This document shows positions 1 through 6,960 of a DNA stretch of 8,389 nucleotides, one piece after another. This DNA comes from Chloroflexota bacterium. Lineage in GTDB: Bacteria; Chloroflexota; UBA6077. Made by a program: the position numbers and the translations under genes. Numbering within the stretch: position 1 is the stretch's first letter; each line of letters begins with the position of its first letter. The notes under the pieces are model-generated. The model was not told the origin of the DNA, ran no database searches, and saw nothing but the letters and a program-made list of their open reading frames with translations. The stretch covers positions 1-8,389 of the forward strand of contig JAJYKO010000196.1 in the NCBI GenBank assembly GCA_021788565.1, given 5' to 3'.

Positions 1-69
1 AAGGCGCTTCCGCCCACGAGTTTGCGTCGGGCAGATCATCGGGAGATCCAGTATGGAGGTGAACGATGA
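1..69 (+). CDS. possible 3' end of an upstream gene
   Basis: Frame 1 is open from the window edge to a TGA at 67-69, giving 22 residues that end in EIQYGGER. The stop overlaps the ATG of the next gene as ATGA, a common arrangement for translationally coupled genes. Frame 3 is also open, to a TGA at 60-62, so the assignment rests mainly on the ATGA overlap. Too little is visible to name a product, and no domain can be recognised. It could also be plain intergenic sequence. Confidence 0.3.
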   Translation, partial: KALPPTSLRRADHREIQYGGER

Positions 70-269
70 AGCTGTACATTGACGTTGACGTGGATCAACC
101 CTACCTGGTGACCGACGACGGAGAGGCGGTGTATGTGGATGACCTGCGGGAAGACGGCCGCAACACCGAGTATCTGGATCAAACTGTCGAGTCGGTGAGC
201 CGGTGGCGAGTAGCCCGGAAGGGCTGGCAGAGGCGGCCCGTGGAGGTCGACGAGCTCGATCCGGACTAG
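66..269 (+). CDS. small acidic hypothetical protein, 67 aa
   Basis: I do not recognise this protein. The start is well supported: an exact GGAGGT ribosome binding site lies at 55-60, five bases before the ATG. The N-terminal half is strongly acidic (repeated D/V pairs in residues 5-10, then DDGE and VDDLRED). A basic, tryptophan-containing stretch follows at about residues 46-57 (WRVARKGWQRR), and the C-terminus is acidic again. There is no signal peptide, membrane segment or cysteine, so it is probably a small soluble cytoplasmic protein. The charge pattern would suit an accessory protein that binds a partner, but that is speculation. It may be translationally coupled to an upstream gene through an ATGA overlap, and it converges on the helicase gene, with a hairpin between them. 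Confidence 0.72.
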   Translation: MKLYIDVDVDQPYLVTDDGEAVYVDDLREDGRNTEYLDQTVESVSRWRVARKGWQRRPVEVDELDPD

Positions 270-303
270 GAGCGATCAGGAACGGTTAGTGTTCGGTACG
301 CGA

Positions 304-330
304 GGGGGCAGGCCGTAGAGCCTGCCCCTC
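304..330. terminator. hairpin between convergent genes, candidate bidirectional terminator
   Basis: A perfect 9-bp stem (GGGGCAGGC at 305-313 with GCCTGCCCC at 320-328) encloses the loop CGTAGA. It lies in the 76-base gap between the convergent 67-aa gene and the helicase gene. On the plus strand it is followed by a weak pyrimidine run (TCTCTGTC); on the minus strand there is no T tract. Its position and stem strength suit a shared terminator, but the poor U tract makes classical intrinsic termination uncertain. Confidence 0.55.
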
Positions 331-345
331 TCTGTCGGATGAGCG

Positions 346-3285
346 CTACGGGGTTACGATGGGCTCCACCCACCTGGTGGCGGCCTCGACGAGGTGCGCG
401 GCTGGCCCCACCCGGACGGTGCACGGCGGCAGCGAGTGGATGAATGACGGGCCGTAGAACTTGCTCCGCAGCCGGCTGTCGAGGATGGCTACGACCCCCC
501 GGTCGGAGTCGCTGCGGATGAGCCGGCCGAACCCCTGCTTGAACTTGAGGATGGTCTGAGGAATCGAGTACTGCCGGAACGGCTCGTCGAAGGACTCGCT
601 CCGTGCAGCGAAGACGGGGTCCGACGGAACCGCGAACGGTAGCTTGACGATGACCACGCAGCTCAAGGCGTCCCCGACCACGTCTATTCCTTCCCAGAAG
701 CTGCTCGTTCCCAATAGCACCGCCCGGGGCGCGCGCTTGAATGCCTGGAGCAACCGCCGGCGCGAGCCGTCGATACCGTGCGCGAGCACGAGGATTCCGG
801 CTTCCTCCAGCCGGGGACGGATAGCACTGTTGGTCAGGCGCAGCTGAGCGTGAGACGTGAACAGCACCAGGGTACGGCCACCCATGGCGGAGACAAGATC
901 CGTCACCGCGGACTCCACCGCTCGTTGGTATGCGGGGCGAGCCGGTTCGGGGATGTCCTGCACGACGTACAGCATGGTGGAGCGCTGGTAGTCGAAAGGC
1001 GAGCCGAGCATCAGCTCGGAGGCGCCCTCGAGACTGAGCCGCTCCTTGATGTACTCGAAACACCCCTCGGCGGTCATGGTGGCGGACGTCAGTACCACGG
1101 AGTTCTTGCAGGAGAACAGCGCATTGTTGAGCGCATCTCCGACGTGGAGCGGAGCCGAGCAGAGGTCCAGCTCTTCCAGCGTGGACCCTCCTTTGATCCA
1201 GTAGATGCCATTAGGACCGGGGGAGCAAACCATCTCCTCGGCCTGAGCTGCCACTTTGTCGAGATAGCTCCTGAAGCCGGCAATCTCCGCCAGGACGCCG
1301 TCCCTATCGGGAAGCTGTCCATCTTCCAGACCCTGCAGCTCGGTCTCCAGTCTGCGCAGATGCCGCTCCAGCGAGCGTAGTCCGTGGGATAACTCCGTCC
1401 AGCGCACCTCCACCTCGGACCAGCCGGGCTGCGTGCGGACCGATCCCGTGATCCTTAGCCGGGAGCCGGAGCGATACCGATCCTCGGTGTGCTCATGCAG
1501 GAAACAGCTCACCGAGTCGAAGAACGCTCTTCCTTCTTCCAGAGCGGTCTCCACGGTGCTGCCGCCGGCCGAGACCTCCGTCCGGAAGGCCTGCAGGGTA
1601 TCCGCGTGCAGTCGGCGCACAGCCAGAGTCTCCGCAAGCTCCGGCAGAAAACCCATCCGCCTGCGGCCCGGCGTGACCTGGTTCAGACTCGACAAGAAGG
1701 ACTGAAGGTCGCCCCATCCGAAATTGAAGCCGAGCTGCTCTGTGGCTTCTTCCTCCAGATGATGAGCCTCATCCACGACGACGTGCGCGTACTCAGGCAG
1801 CACGCCGCCTGAGGTTGCGAGATCCGACAGCAGCAGCGCGTGGTTAACCACAACGACGTGGGCGTTCTCGGCGTGCTTGCGGGCACGCAGCACGAAGCAG
1901 TTGCCCTTCCTGAACTGGTGGCACCTGGCCAGGGCGCATGACTCCGACTGGGCAGAGATGCGTGGCCAGACGGCGGTATCCGAAGGGGACAGGTTGAGCT
2001 CCGCCTTGTCGCCCGTCTCCGTCATGGACAACCAGACCAGCGTCTTGATGAGCAAGAGGACCTCTTCCGGCCCCAAATTTGGCGACCTTGAGAGCACCTC
2101 CCAGCGGCGTAGGCAGACGTAGTTCGCTCGCCCTTTAAGCAGCGCGGCCTTGAATGGCACTGGAAGACAGCCCAGCAGGGTCGGAAGGTCCTTGAGGTAG
2201 AGCTGGTCCTGGAGATTCAGGGTGTTGGTGGATATCACGACGTGGCAACCGTTGCGAACGGCGTAGTAGATCGAGGGTAGCAGGTAGGCGAGGGACTTGC
2301 CCGTACCGGTTCCCGCTTCCACCAGCAGGTGTTTACTATCGTTGAACGCCTCGATCACCGCTTCCATCATGCGCAGCTGCTCGGGCCGATCTTCGAAACC
2401 CGGCAGGCCGGCTGCGACGACACCTCCCGGACGCAATAGCGCCGCGAGTTCGGCTGCGTCGACTGGAGCGGGGTTCGGTACCGGGTGTATCGCCGCTCCG
2501 TCGGATGCACCAGTGCGTGAGGAAAGGATCGGCGACATCAGGTCGTCGGGGGTCGTAGCTGGCGGTGGACTGTAGGGACTTCGGCTTCCTGGAATCGAGA
2601 CCTCAGTCTGCCGCCCCAGGGCGCCACTCGCTGAAGCGTTGATTCCGTGACCGTCAGGCGCACTCGGCTGAGTAACGCTGGTGAAATGGGTCCGCAGCTG
2701 CTCTCGGAGCAGGTCGGCGAAAAGCAGGGAGAGCGGCCAGTCTTGAAGCTGCGCAGCCAGCGCGTTGATCTGGGTGAGCAGTTTGAGGCCGAGCTGCCTG
2801 GCACGCTCCACCAGCGCGACAAAGACTCTTCCCGTTACCAGCGCATCTCCCAGCGCGCGGTGTTCCCGCTCCGGCTCCACGCCAAGAGCCCGGCCGATGG
2901 TGGCCAGGTCGTAGGAAGGCAGACCTGGCAACAGTATGGAAGCCATCTCGAAGGTGTCGTAGGTGGGATTGTCCAGGTCCACTCCCGACCTGGACAGACT
3001 CTCCAGGTCGAAGTTGATGCTCTGGCCAACCAGCAGGTCGTCGCCCACGAAAGAAACGAACTGGAAGAGGGCGACGTCTATAGATGGAGCCGTGTCGAGA
3101 TCGGTCTGCCGAATGCCGGTGAGGGCTCTCACCCTGGGGTCCAGGTTGCAGCCCGGATTCACCAGGCTGGAGAAGGAGGCTTCAAGTACGCCGCCACGGA
3201 ACCTGGTGGCGGCGATCTCTATGATCCTCTGTTGGTCACCGGAAGAAGGCGTCAGCTCCAGGTCGATGGCGACGAAGCTGTGCAC
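346..3285 (-). CDS. dinG: DnaQ-like 3'-5' exonuclease / DinG-XPD family helicase fusion, 979 aa
   Basis: Probable DNA-repair nuclease-helicase of superfamily 2. An N-terminal DEDDh exonuclease domain (about residues 1-165) has D8 and E10 in AIDLE, D93 in INFDLE, and H142 and D147 in EHRALGDA. A Ser/Pro/Ala-rich linker (about 205-275) leads to the helicase: Walker A GTGTGKS at 325-331, DEAH at 505-508, TSAT at 733-736, and motif VI QGFGRLIR at 917-924. Four cysteines, C391, C450, C455 and C463, fit the XPD/DinG iron-sulfur pattern, including the C-x4-C pair. The start is GTG, with a weak AGGGA site (3294-3298) eight bases upstream; the exonuclease motif begins at residue 4, so no later start is possible. 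The length is somewhat above that of Firmicute exonuclease-type DinG proteins. It has its own candidate promoter and is probably not part of the envelope operon. Family assignment is secure; the substrate (R-loops, forks, single-strand ends) is not. Confidence 0.95.
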   Translation of the reverse strand: MHSFVAIDLELTPSSGDQQRIIEIAATRFRGGVLEASFSSLVNPGCNLDPRVRALTGIRQTDLDTAPSIDVALFQFVSFVGDDLLVGQSINFDLESLSRSGVDLDNPTYDTFEMASILLPGLPSYDLATIGRALGVEPEREHRALGDALVTGRVFVALVERARQLGLKLLTQINALAAQLQDWPLSLLFADLLREQLRTHFTSVTQPSAPDGHGINASASGALGRQTEVSIPGSRSPYSPPPATTPDDLMSPILSSRTGASDGAAIHPVPNPAPVDAAELAALLRPGGVVAAGLPGFEDRPEQLRMMEAVIEAFNDSKHLLVEAGTGTGKSLAYLLPSIYYAVRNGCHVVISTNTLNLQDQLYLKDLPTLLGCLPVPFKAALLKGRANYVCLRRWEVLSRSPNLGPEEVLLLIKTLVWLSMTETGDKAELNLSPSDTAVWPRISAQSESCALARCHQFRKGNCFVLRARKHAENAHVVVVNHALLLSDLATSGGVLPEYAHVVVDEAHHLEEEATEQLGFNFGWGDLQSFLSSLNQVTPGRRRMGFLPELAETLAVRRLHADTLQAFRTEVSAGGSTVETALEEGRAFFDSVSCFLHEHTEDRYRSGSRLRITGSVRTQPGWSEVEVRWTELSHGLRSLERHLRRLETELQGLEDGQLPDRDGVLAEIAGFRSYLDKVAAQAEEMVCSPGPNGIYWIKGGSTLEELDLCSAPLHVGDALNNALFSCKNSVVLTSATMTAEGCFEYIKERLSLEGASELMLGSPFDYQRSTMLYVVQDIPEPARPAYQRAVESAVTDLVSAMGGRTLVLFTSHAQLRLTNSAIRPRLEEAGILVLAHGIDGSRRRLLQAFKRAPRAVLLGTSSFWEGIDVVGDALSCVVIVKLPFAVPSDPVFAARSESFDEPFRQYSIPQTILKFKQGFGRLIRSDSDRGVVAILDSRLRSKFYGPSFIHSLPPCTVRVGPAAHLVEAATRWVEPIVTP

Positions 3286-3303
3286 CGTTGCTATCCCTGC
3301 TAG

Positions 3304-3391
3304 TGAGCCGGCTGCGGCCGGGGCTCAATGGAAAGGGTGAACGGCCGAACCGGTGGGGTCTTGGCCGGTTGGCTCCGGCAAAGTCGCCGGA
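3304..3391 (-). other. three hairpins in the presumed dinG leader
   Basis: Downstream of the candidate promoter, the minus-strand leader can fold into three consecutive hairpins. The first has a 6-bp stem at 3374-3379/3386-3391 with a 6-base loop. The second pairs 3348-3353 with 3365-3370 (AACCGG/CCGGTT) and extends by three pairs past a one-base bulge. The third pairs CCGGC at 3308-3312 with GCCGG at 3317-3321, plus a 4-bp outer helix (3304-3307/3324-3327) across a GG bulge. The third ends only a few bases before the AGGGA ribosome binding site. I recognise no known riboswitch. GC-rich DNA forms such stems readily, so function is uncertain. Confidence 0.35.
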
Positions 3392-3400
3392 CCAGGCCGT

Positions 3401-3409
3401 ATTGTAGCA
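3401..3409 (-). promoter_or_regulatory. candidate extended -10 promoter for dinG
   Basis: On the minus strand, TGCTACAAT gives an extended -10 (TG, one base, then TACAAT, five of six consensus bases). No good -35 lies 16-18 bases upstream, as expected of extended -10 promoters. Transcription would start near 3394, leaving a leader of about 110 bases. The site matches the TGCTATAAT box upstream of acpS at eight of nine positions, which supports it. Confidence 0.5.
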
Positions 3410-3433
3410 TCTGGCTGGATCACCTGGCTAGCA

Positions 3434-3459
3434 GGCTTACGACGCGTCGGCTTGCGACG
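3434..3459. repeat. short tandem direct repeat, 2 x 11 bp with 15-bp period
   Basis: GGCTTACGACG (3434-3444) is repeated as GGCTTGCGACG (3449-3459), one mismatch, 15 bases apart. It lies upstream of the candidate dinG promoter, where a regulator could bind on one and a half helical turns. With only two copies it may be chance. Confidence 0.3.
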
Positions 3460-3461
3460 GC

Positions 3462-3481
3462 CTCGGCCCTGAATGGCCGAG
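3462..3481. terminator. hairpin after the membrane-protein gene, weak candidate terminator
   Basis: A perfect 7-bp stem (CTCGGCC at 3462-3468, GGCCGAG at 3475-3481) with a 6-base loop lies about 80 bases beyond the stop of the 190-aa membrane-protein gene. It could end the envelope operon before the dinG promoter. No T tract follows on the minus strand (only TTAACTT on the plus side), so it is a poor intrinsic terminator for the expected direction. Confidence 0.3.
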
Positions 3482-3492
3482 TTAACTTCCGT

Positions 3493-3501
3493 ATCTTAAC
3501 A
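3493..3501 (-). promoter_or_regulatory. weaker alternative promoter upstream of dinG
   Basis: The minus strand reads TGTTAAGAT, an extended -10 with hexamer TAAGAT (five of six consensus bases). A TTGACG lies upstream but about 22 bases away, too far for a normal -35. It would give a leader of about 200 bases. Less convincing than the site at 3401-3409. Confidence 0.22.
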
Positions 3502-3563
3502 CGGTCGTTCACGGCCGAGACGTCAAACAAGACCGCGACTCGCCGCAACGCAGGTCCCAGAGA

Positions 3564-4136
3564 TTACTTCCTGCGAATTCGGCGTGCCAGGAACCGGGCT
3601 CCGATGTCGCGAACCATTGGGTTCCGGATCATGGCGAGCGAGACAGGAACGAAGCTGAGACCGTAACCGATCTGCCGGATCGCGTTCGGGCGCTCAGCCT
3701 TCATATCCGGCGTGAGGAGCCCTCTTTTTGAGGAGGCCCGCATTCCCTGGACAGGACCAGAGATGTTCTTTCCTGCGGTCGCCAGCCGGTTCATCGCGTT
3801 GCGAGTGGACTCGCGCGAGATCAGGCTGCCGATCATCGCCGTGATGATGCCCGCGGTCTCCATCGCTCTGTCGTAGGTGGTCTTCCTCCGCCGCGCCGTG
3901 AGCATCTGAGCAATCCGGTTGCCGATGAAGGCGCCGGCTATGGTCGCGACTATCGACCCGACCAGCAACGGCCTCTCGCCGATGAACTCGATCGCCCGAC
4001 CTGCCCCGCTCGACACGGTATCTCCGACATTGGAAATGTAGTCGCCGAACGGTATCTCCCCCGCCACGGTTCCGGCCCGGCTTGACGAAATCTCCTCTCC
4101 CGCGGGGTACGAGCCGTACACGTCATCTGGTTGCAT
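3564..4136 (-). CDS. unrecognised glycine-rich membrane protein, 190 aa
   Basis: I do not recognise the family. The polar N-terminus (residues 1-50) is rich in Gly, Ser, Asp and Glu. A clear hydrophobic segment follows at about 57-78, with small residues spaced like a glycine zipper (GSIVATIAGAFIG). Weaker hydrophobic stretches lie at about 95-107 and 156-170. The C-terminus is strongly basic (RFLARRIRRK), consistent with a cytoplasmic tail or contact with acidic lipid or nucleic acid. The ATG at 4136 is preferred because an exact GGAGGT lies five bases upstream; a longer 203-residue version would need a TTG start at 4175. The gene lies 78 bases downstream of pbpA on the same strand with no obvious promoter or terminator between, so it may be the last gene of the envelope operon. 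A role in wall synthesis is guilt by association only. Confidence 0.78.
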   Translation of the reverse strand: MQPDDVYGSYPAGEEISSSRAGTVAGEIPFGDYISNVGDTVSSGAGRAIEFIGERPLLVGSIVATIAGAFIGNRIAQMLTARRRKTTYDRAMETAGIITAMIGSLISRESTRNAMNRLATAGKNISGPVQGMRASSKRGLLTPDMKAERPNAIRQIGYGLSFVPVSLAMIRNPMVRDIGARFLARRIRRK

Positions 4137-4141
4137 GCTAT

Positions 4142-4147
4142 ACCTCC
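4142..4147 (-). promoter_or_regulatory. GGAGGT ribosome binding site fixing the 190-aa gene start
   Basis: An exact GGAGGT on the minus strand, five bases before the ATG at 4136. It decides against the longer reading frame with a TTG start at 4175. Confidence 0.75.
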
Positions 4148-4214
4148 GACTGCGCACGAACTTCAGGAACGTCAACCGTGAAGACCAGCAAGTTCGGTGC
4201 CAAATCCGTCGCCT

Positions 4215-5675
4215 TCAGCGGCCCAACGCTGCCTCCATGATCTGTCGGCCCGCGGGAGTAGCGAATTCGTCGCCAGGCCCCTTGTTCTCCATGACCACGG
4301 CAACCGCGATGACGGGATTGTTGGCCGGAGCGTAGCCGATGAACCAGGAGTGCTCCGTCTTGCCTCCGCCGACCTCAGCGCTGCCGGTCTTGCCTCCCAC
4401 CTCTACTCCAGGGATCTGGGCGGGCCTGGCGTATCCTTCCCGGACGCTGGCCATCATCAGCCGATTCATGGACTTTGCCGTCTCCGGCGTCATCACCTGC
4501 CGTATCGTCTTTGGCGTATGCTGCATCAGAAGAGCCCCGCTGGGATCGCGAATCTCCTGCACCAGGTAAGGAGCCGGCATGGCCCCGCCGTTCGCTATTG
4601 TCGCTGCGCCCAGCGCCATCTGCAGAGGGGTGACCTGAATCCTGGCCTGTCCGAAGCCCGAGTTGGCCAGATCCACGGCGGAAAGATTCTGGTTGCCGAT
4701 AGTGCTGATAGACGTGGGGATGTCGAAGGGGAGGGGTCTGTCGAACCCGAATCGACGCGCGTACTCCAGGAAGCGCTGCCTGCTCTTGTCGATACTCACG
4801 TCCCAGGGGGCTGGGTTCGGTATATTGTCGCCCAGGACGATGGACGGCGAGCCCAGGGTGAGCGCTGTCTTGGCGAACTGCACGTTGCAAGAGAAGGCGA
4901 AGTCGTCCACGAACGTCACGTTGCTTATGCCGGGGTGGTTCTTGTTGGCTATTCGGAAGCCGTCCACCACCAGGTCCTTGGTGCAGGTGTAGTGCTTGTT
5001 CAGATCTACCAGCCCCAGGTCGATGGCCGCCGTGGCCGTGACTATCTTGAATATCGAGCCGGGCACGAAGAGTCCCTGAGTCGCCCGGTTGATCAGCGGT
5101 GTGTTTGGATCGCTGTCCAAGGTCTTCCAATCCTGGTCCAGCCTGTTGGGATCGTAATATGGGATCGAGACCATGGCGCGGACAGCGCCAGTGCGCGGAT
5201 CGATGGCAACCGCCGCTCCCTTGTTCGACCCCATAGCCTTAACGGCTGCCGCTTGAACCTTGCTGTCCAGCGTGGTCGTCAGATTGTCCCCGACGCGTGG
5301 CCGGTGCAGTAGATCCGAGGTCGCCGCGTCGAGAGCGTTGGCCTGAACGTCACCTCGCAGATACCGGTCGAAGGTGTTCTCCAACCCCGCGGTACCGTAC
5401 CGAGCGCTGTAGTAACCGGTGACCTGAGCGGTGGTGGGGTCCGTGTAATGGCGCACAATCCCATTCGGCGTGCTCTCGCTGTACACCAGCTTCCGGCCGC
5501 TGCTGTCAAGGATGCTGCCGCGTACGATCTGGGCATCCTCCTTCGCAAGCCTGGGGTTGTAGTCGCTGTATACCAACTCCTGGGCGCGTATCACCTGCCA
5601 GTAGGCCAGGCCCAGGGCGATGACGACGAAGCATGCCATCAGAACAGTTGCGAGCCTTCGGATGCTACTTTCCAC
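4215..5675 (-). CDS. pbpA: class B penicillin-binding protein, PbpA/PBP2 type, 486 aa
   Basis: Peptidoglycan DD-transpeptidase that cross-links new glycan strands outside the membrane, working with the SEDS polymerase encoded just upstream. A single N-terminal membrane anchor spans about residues 9-29. A dimerisation/pedestal region covers about 45-135 (VRGSILDSSGRKL, then GYYSARYGTAGLE), and the transpeptidase domain about 150-484. All active-site motifs are present: SxxK at S207-K210 (PGSIFK), SxN at S262-N264 (SCN) and KTG at 429-431 (GGKTGSAE). The length and absence of PASTA repeats match actinobacterial PbpA, not the longer FtsI or PASTA-bearing proteins. The start is a GTG inside the last codons of the SEDS gene (11-base overlap) with only a weak ribosome site, so translation is probably coupled. 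Family is certain; whether it serves elongation or division is inferred from the pairing. Confidence 0.95.
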   Translation of the reverse strand: MESSIRRLATVLMACFVVIALGLAYWQVIRAQELVYSDYNPRLAKEDAQIVRGSILDSSGRKLVYSESTPNGIVRHYTDPTTAQVTGYYSARYGTAGLENTFDRYLRGDVQANALDAATSDLLHRPRVGDNLTTTLDSKVQAAAVKAMGSNKGAAVAIDPRTGAVRAMVSIPYYDPNRLDQDWKTLDSDPNTPLINRATQGLFVPGSIFKIVTATAAIDLGLVDLNKHYTCTKDLVVDGFRIANKNHPGISNVTFVDDFAFSCNVQFAKTALTLGSPSIVLGDNIPNPAPWDVSIDKSRQRFLEYARRFGFDRPLPFDIPTSISTIGNQNLSAVDLANSGFGQARIQVTPLQMALGAATIANGGAMPAPYLVQEIRDPSGALLMQHTPKTIRQVMTPETAKSMNRLMMASVREGYARPAQIPGVEVGGKTGSAEVGGGKTEHSWFIGYAPANNPVIAVAVVMENKGPGDEFATPAGRQIMEAALGR

Positions 5676-6960
5676 GGTGCTCGCGACTTTCGGCGGACAC
5701 GCGCAAGAGAAGACCTACGATAATGAAGTTGGTCACGATGGAGCTTCCCCCGTAGGAGACGAAAGGTAGCGTAATGCCGGTGAGCGGCGTGAGCTTAATG
5801 GTGCCTGCCAGGATGACGATCGCCTGGATTCCGAGGACCGTGGTGAGCCCCATGGCCAGGAGCACGGAGAAGCCGCGCCGTGTGTCCATCGCGATTCGGA
5901 ACCCTCTGTACATGAGCAGCAGGAAGAGCGCGACCACCGCGAGTGTGCCCACCAGGCCAAGCTCCTCTCCGATCGCCGCGATTATGTAGTCGGTCTGAAT
6001 CGCGGGGACGAAGCCCGGATAGCCGTACCCGAGCCCGCGGCCGATGATTCCACCTGATGCTAGGGCCACCAGGCCCTGCACTACCTGGTAGGCCTCGTCC
6101 CTGGCATGGACCCAGGGGTTGAGCCACACCTCGACCCGGAGCCGGACGTGCGCAAACGCCAGGTAGCATAGGAATGCGCCGATGACGAAGGCGACGAGGC
6201 CTCCCCATACGTAGGCGCCGCGCGAGCTCGCGACATAGAGCATGGCCAGGAATATGGAGTAGAACAGGAGCGCCGCGCCCAGGTCCTTCTGCCCGATCAG
6301 CAGGATCATGGAGACGGCCCACATCACGGCGAGCGGCCCAAGATAGGGCAGAGGTGGCAGCCGAAGCCAGCCGATGCGAGTGGAACTCCAGGTCAGGAGC
6401 TCTCGCTTGTCCTCCAGATAACCCGCGAGAAAGATGACCAGCAGTACCTTGAGGATCTCCGAGGGCTGGAAGTGGTAGCCGCCTATGCCGATCCACCACC
6501 TGGCGCCGCTGTCGTTCGTGTCGATTCCCAGCAAGAATGTGGCTGCCACCAGCAGAAACCCAAGAACAGCAGCCGTGTACTTGTAGGACTGGAGCATGGA
6601 TACGTCAGGTATGAGGACCACCACGGCGATCAGCAGTAGGAGCCCGAGGGAGATCCACATCGACTGGCGCGTCATGAGCCCCGGCACCAACGCCGAGAGT
6701 CGGGTGGACATGACCAGCCCCAGCAGGGTTAGCATGGCCACGATGGGCAGGAGCAGTTGATCCGCATCTGGCAGCCGCCACATGAGGACGAGATGGGCGA
6801 TCATGAACATACTCAGAACAGCGGCAGCGGCCAGCACCTGGCCGTTGGTGAGCAGGTCGGAGCGGCTCAGGGTGAGTGCCGCCATCCCGAGCATGAGGAA
6901 TACAGCGGGCAGAATTAGGAGCGAAAGCTCCGTCCAGCGGAATTTAAAGCTGTTAGTCAT
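5665..6960 (-). CDS. rodA: SEDS-family peptidoglycan glycosyltransferase (RodA/FtsW type), 431 aa
   Basis: Multi-pass inner-membrane protein that polymerises lipid II into glycan strands, normally in complex with a class B PBP. About ten to twelve hydrophobic segments run from residue 12 to 420. Family signatures are clear: GARWWIGIGGYHFQPSEILK at 152-171, the catalytic-aspartate loop QKDLG at 224-228 (D226), YQVVQGLVALASGGIIGRGLG at about 291-311 (up to the glycine-rich turn), IGEELGL at 330-336, and PLTGITLPFVSYGGSS at 392-407. The loop has K where the common form is QPDLG; actinobacterial RodA proteins carry a similar KDLG. The ATG overlaps the fhaB stop by eight bases (ATGACTAA) and the end overlaps pbpA by 11, so the three genes are probably translated as a coupled unit. 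RodA is favoured over FtsW by the PbpA-type partner and operon order, but sequence alone does not settle it. Confidence 0.94.
   Translation of the reverse strand: MTNSFKFRWTELSLLILPAVFLMLGMAALTLSRSDLLTNGQVLAAAAVLSMFMIAHLVLMWRLPDADQLLLPIVAMLTLLGLVMSTRLSALVPGLMTRQSMWISLGLLLLIAVVVLIPDVSMLQSYKYTAAVLGFLLVAATFLLGIDTNDSGARWWIGIGGYHFQPSEILKVLLVIFLAGYLEDKRELLTWSSTRIGWLRLPPLPYLGPLAVMWAVSMILLIGQKDLGAALLFYSIFLAMLYVASSRGAYVWGGLVAFVIGAFLCYLAFAHVRLRVEVWLNPWVHARDEAYQVVQGLVALASGGIIGRGLGYGYPGFVPAIQTDYIIAAIGEELGLVGTLAVVALFLLLMYRGFRIAMDTRRGFSVLLAMGLTTVLGIQAIVILAGTIKLTPLTGITLPFVSYGGSSIVTNFIIVGLLLRVSAESREHRGK

Noticed and set aside
266..1063. 265-codon minus-strand frame overlapping the 3' end of dinG
   Set aside because: It is a shifted reading of the dinG C-terminal helicase domain, whose motifs V and VI are intact in the main frame. 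No frameshift is needed to explain the gene.
2647..3303. 218-codon plus-strand frame antisense to the exonuclease domain of dinG
   Set aside because: The minus strand has the complete DEDDh motifs here. The antisense product resembles no protein family and has no ribosome site.
3286..3563. possible tRNA or small RNA gene in the GC-rich, hairpin-rich gap
   Set aside because: I found no T-loop consensus, cloverleaf spacing or 3' CCA arrangement on either strand. The hairpins are isolated short stems.
4137..4175. N-terminal extension of the 190-aa protein to a TTG start (203 residues)
   Set aside because: An exact GGAGGT lies five bases before the ATG at 4136, and the TTG has no comparable site.
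4216..4231. CAGCG/CGCTG hairpin at the pbpA stop codon
   Set aside because: Only five base pairs, inside the coding end of the gene, with no T tract after it. Not credible as a terminator.
4197..5312. 371-codon open frame on the plus strand, antisense to pbpA
   Set aside because: The opposite strand encodes a PBP with all three active-site motifs in order. The antisense translation has no recognisable domain and is explained by the lack of stops opposite a GC-rich gene.
5795..6499. 234-codon minus-strand frame inside rodA in another register
   Set aside because: The translation is rich in Arg, Gly, Pro and His, a typical out-of-frame product, while the rodA frame carries the SEDS signatures and membrane segments.
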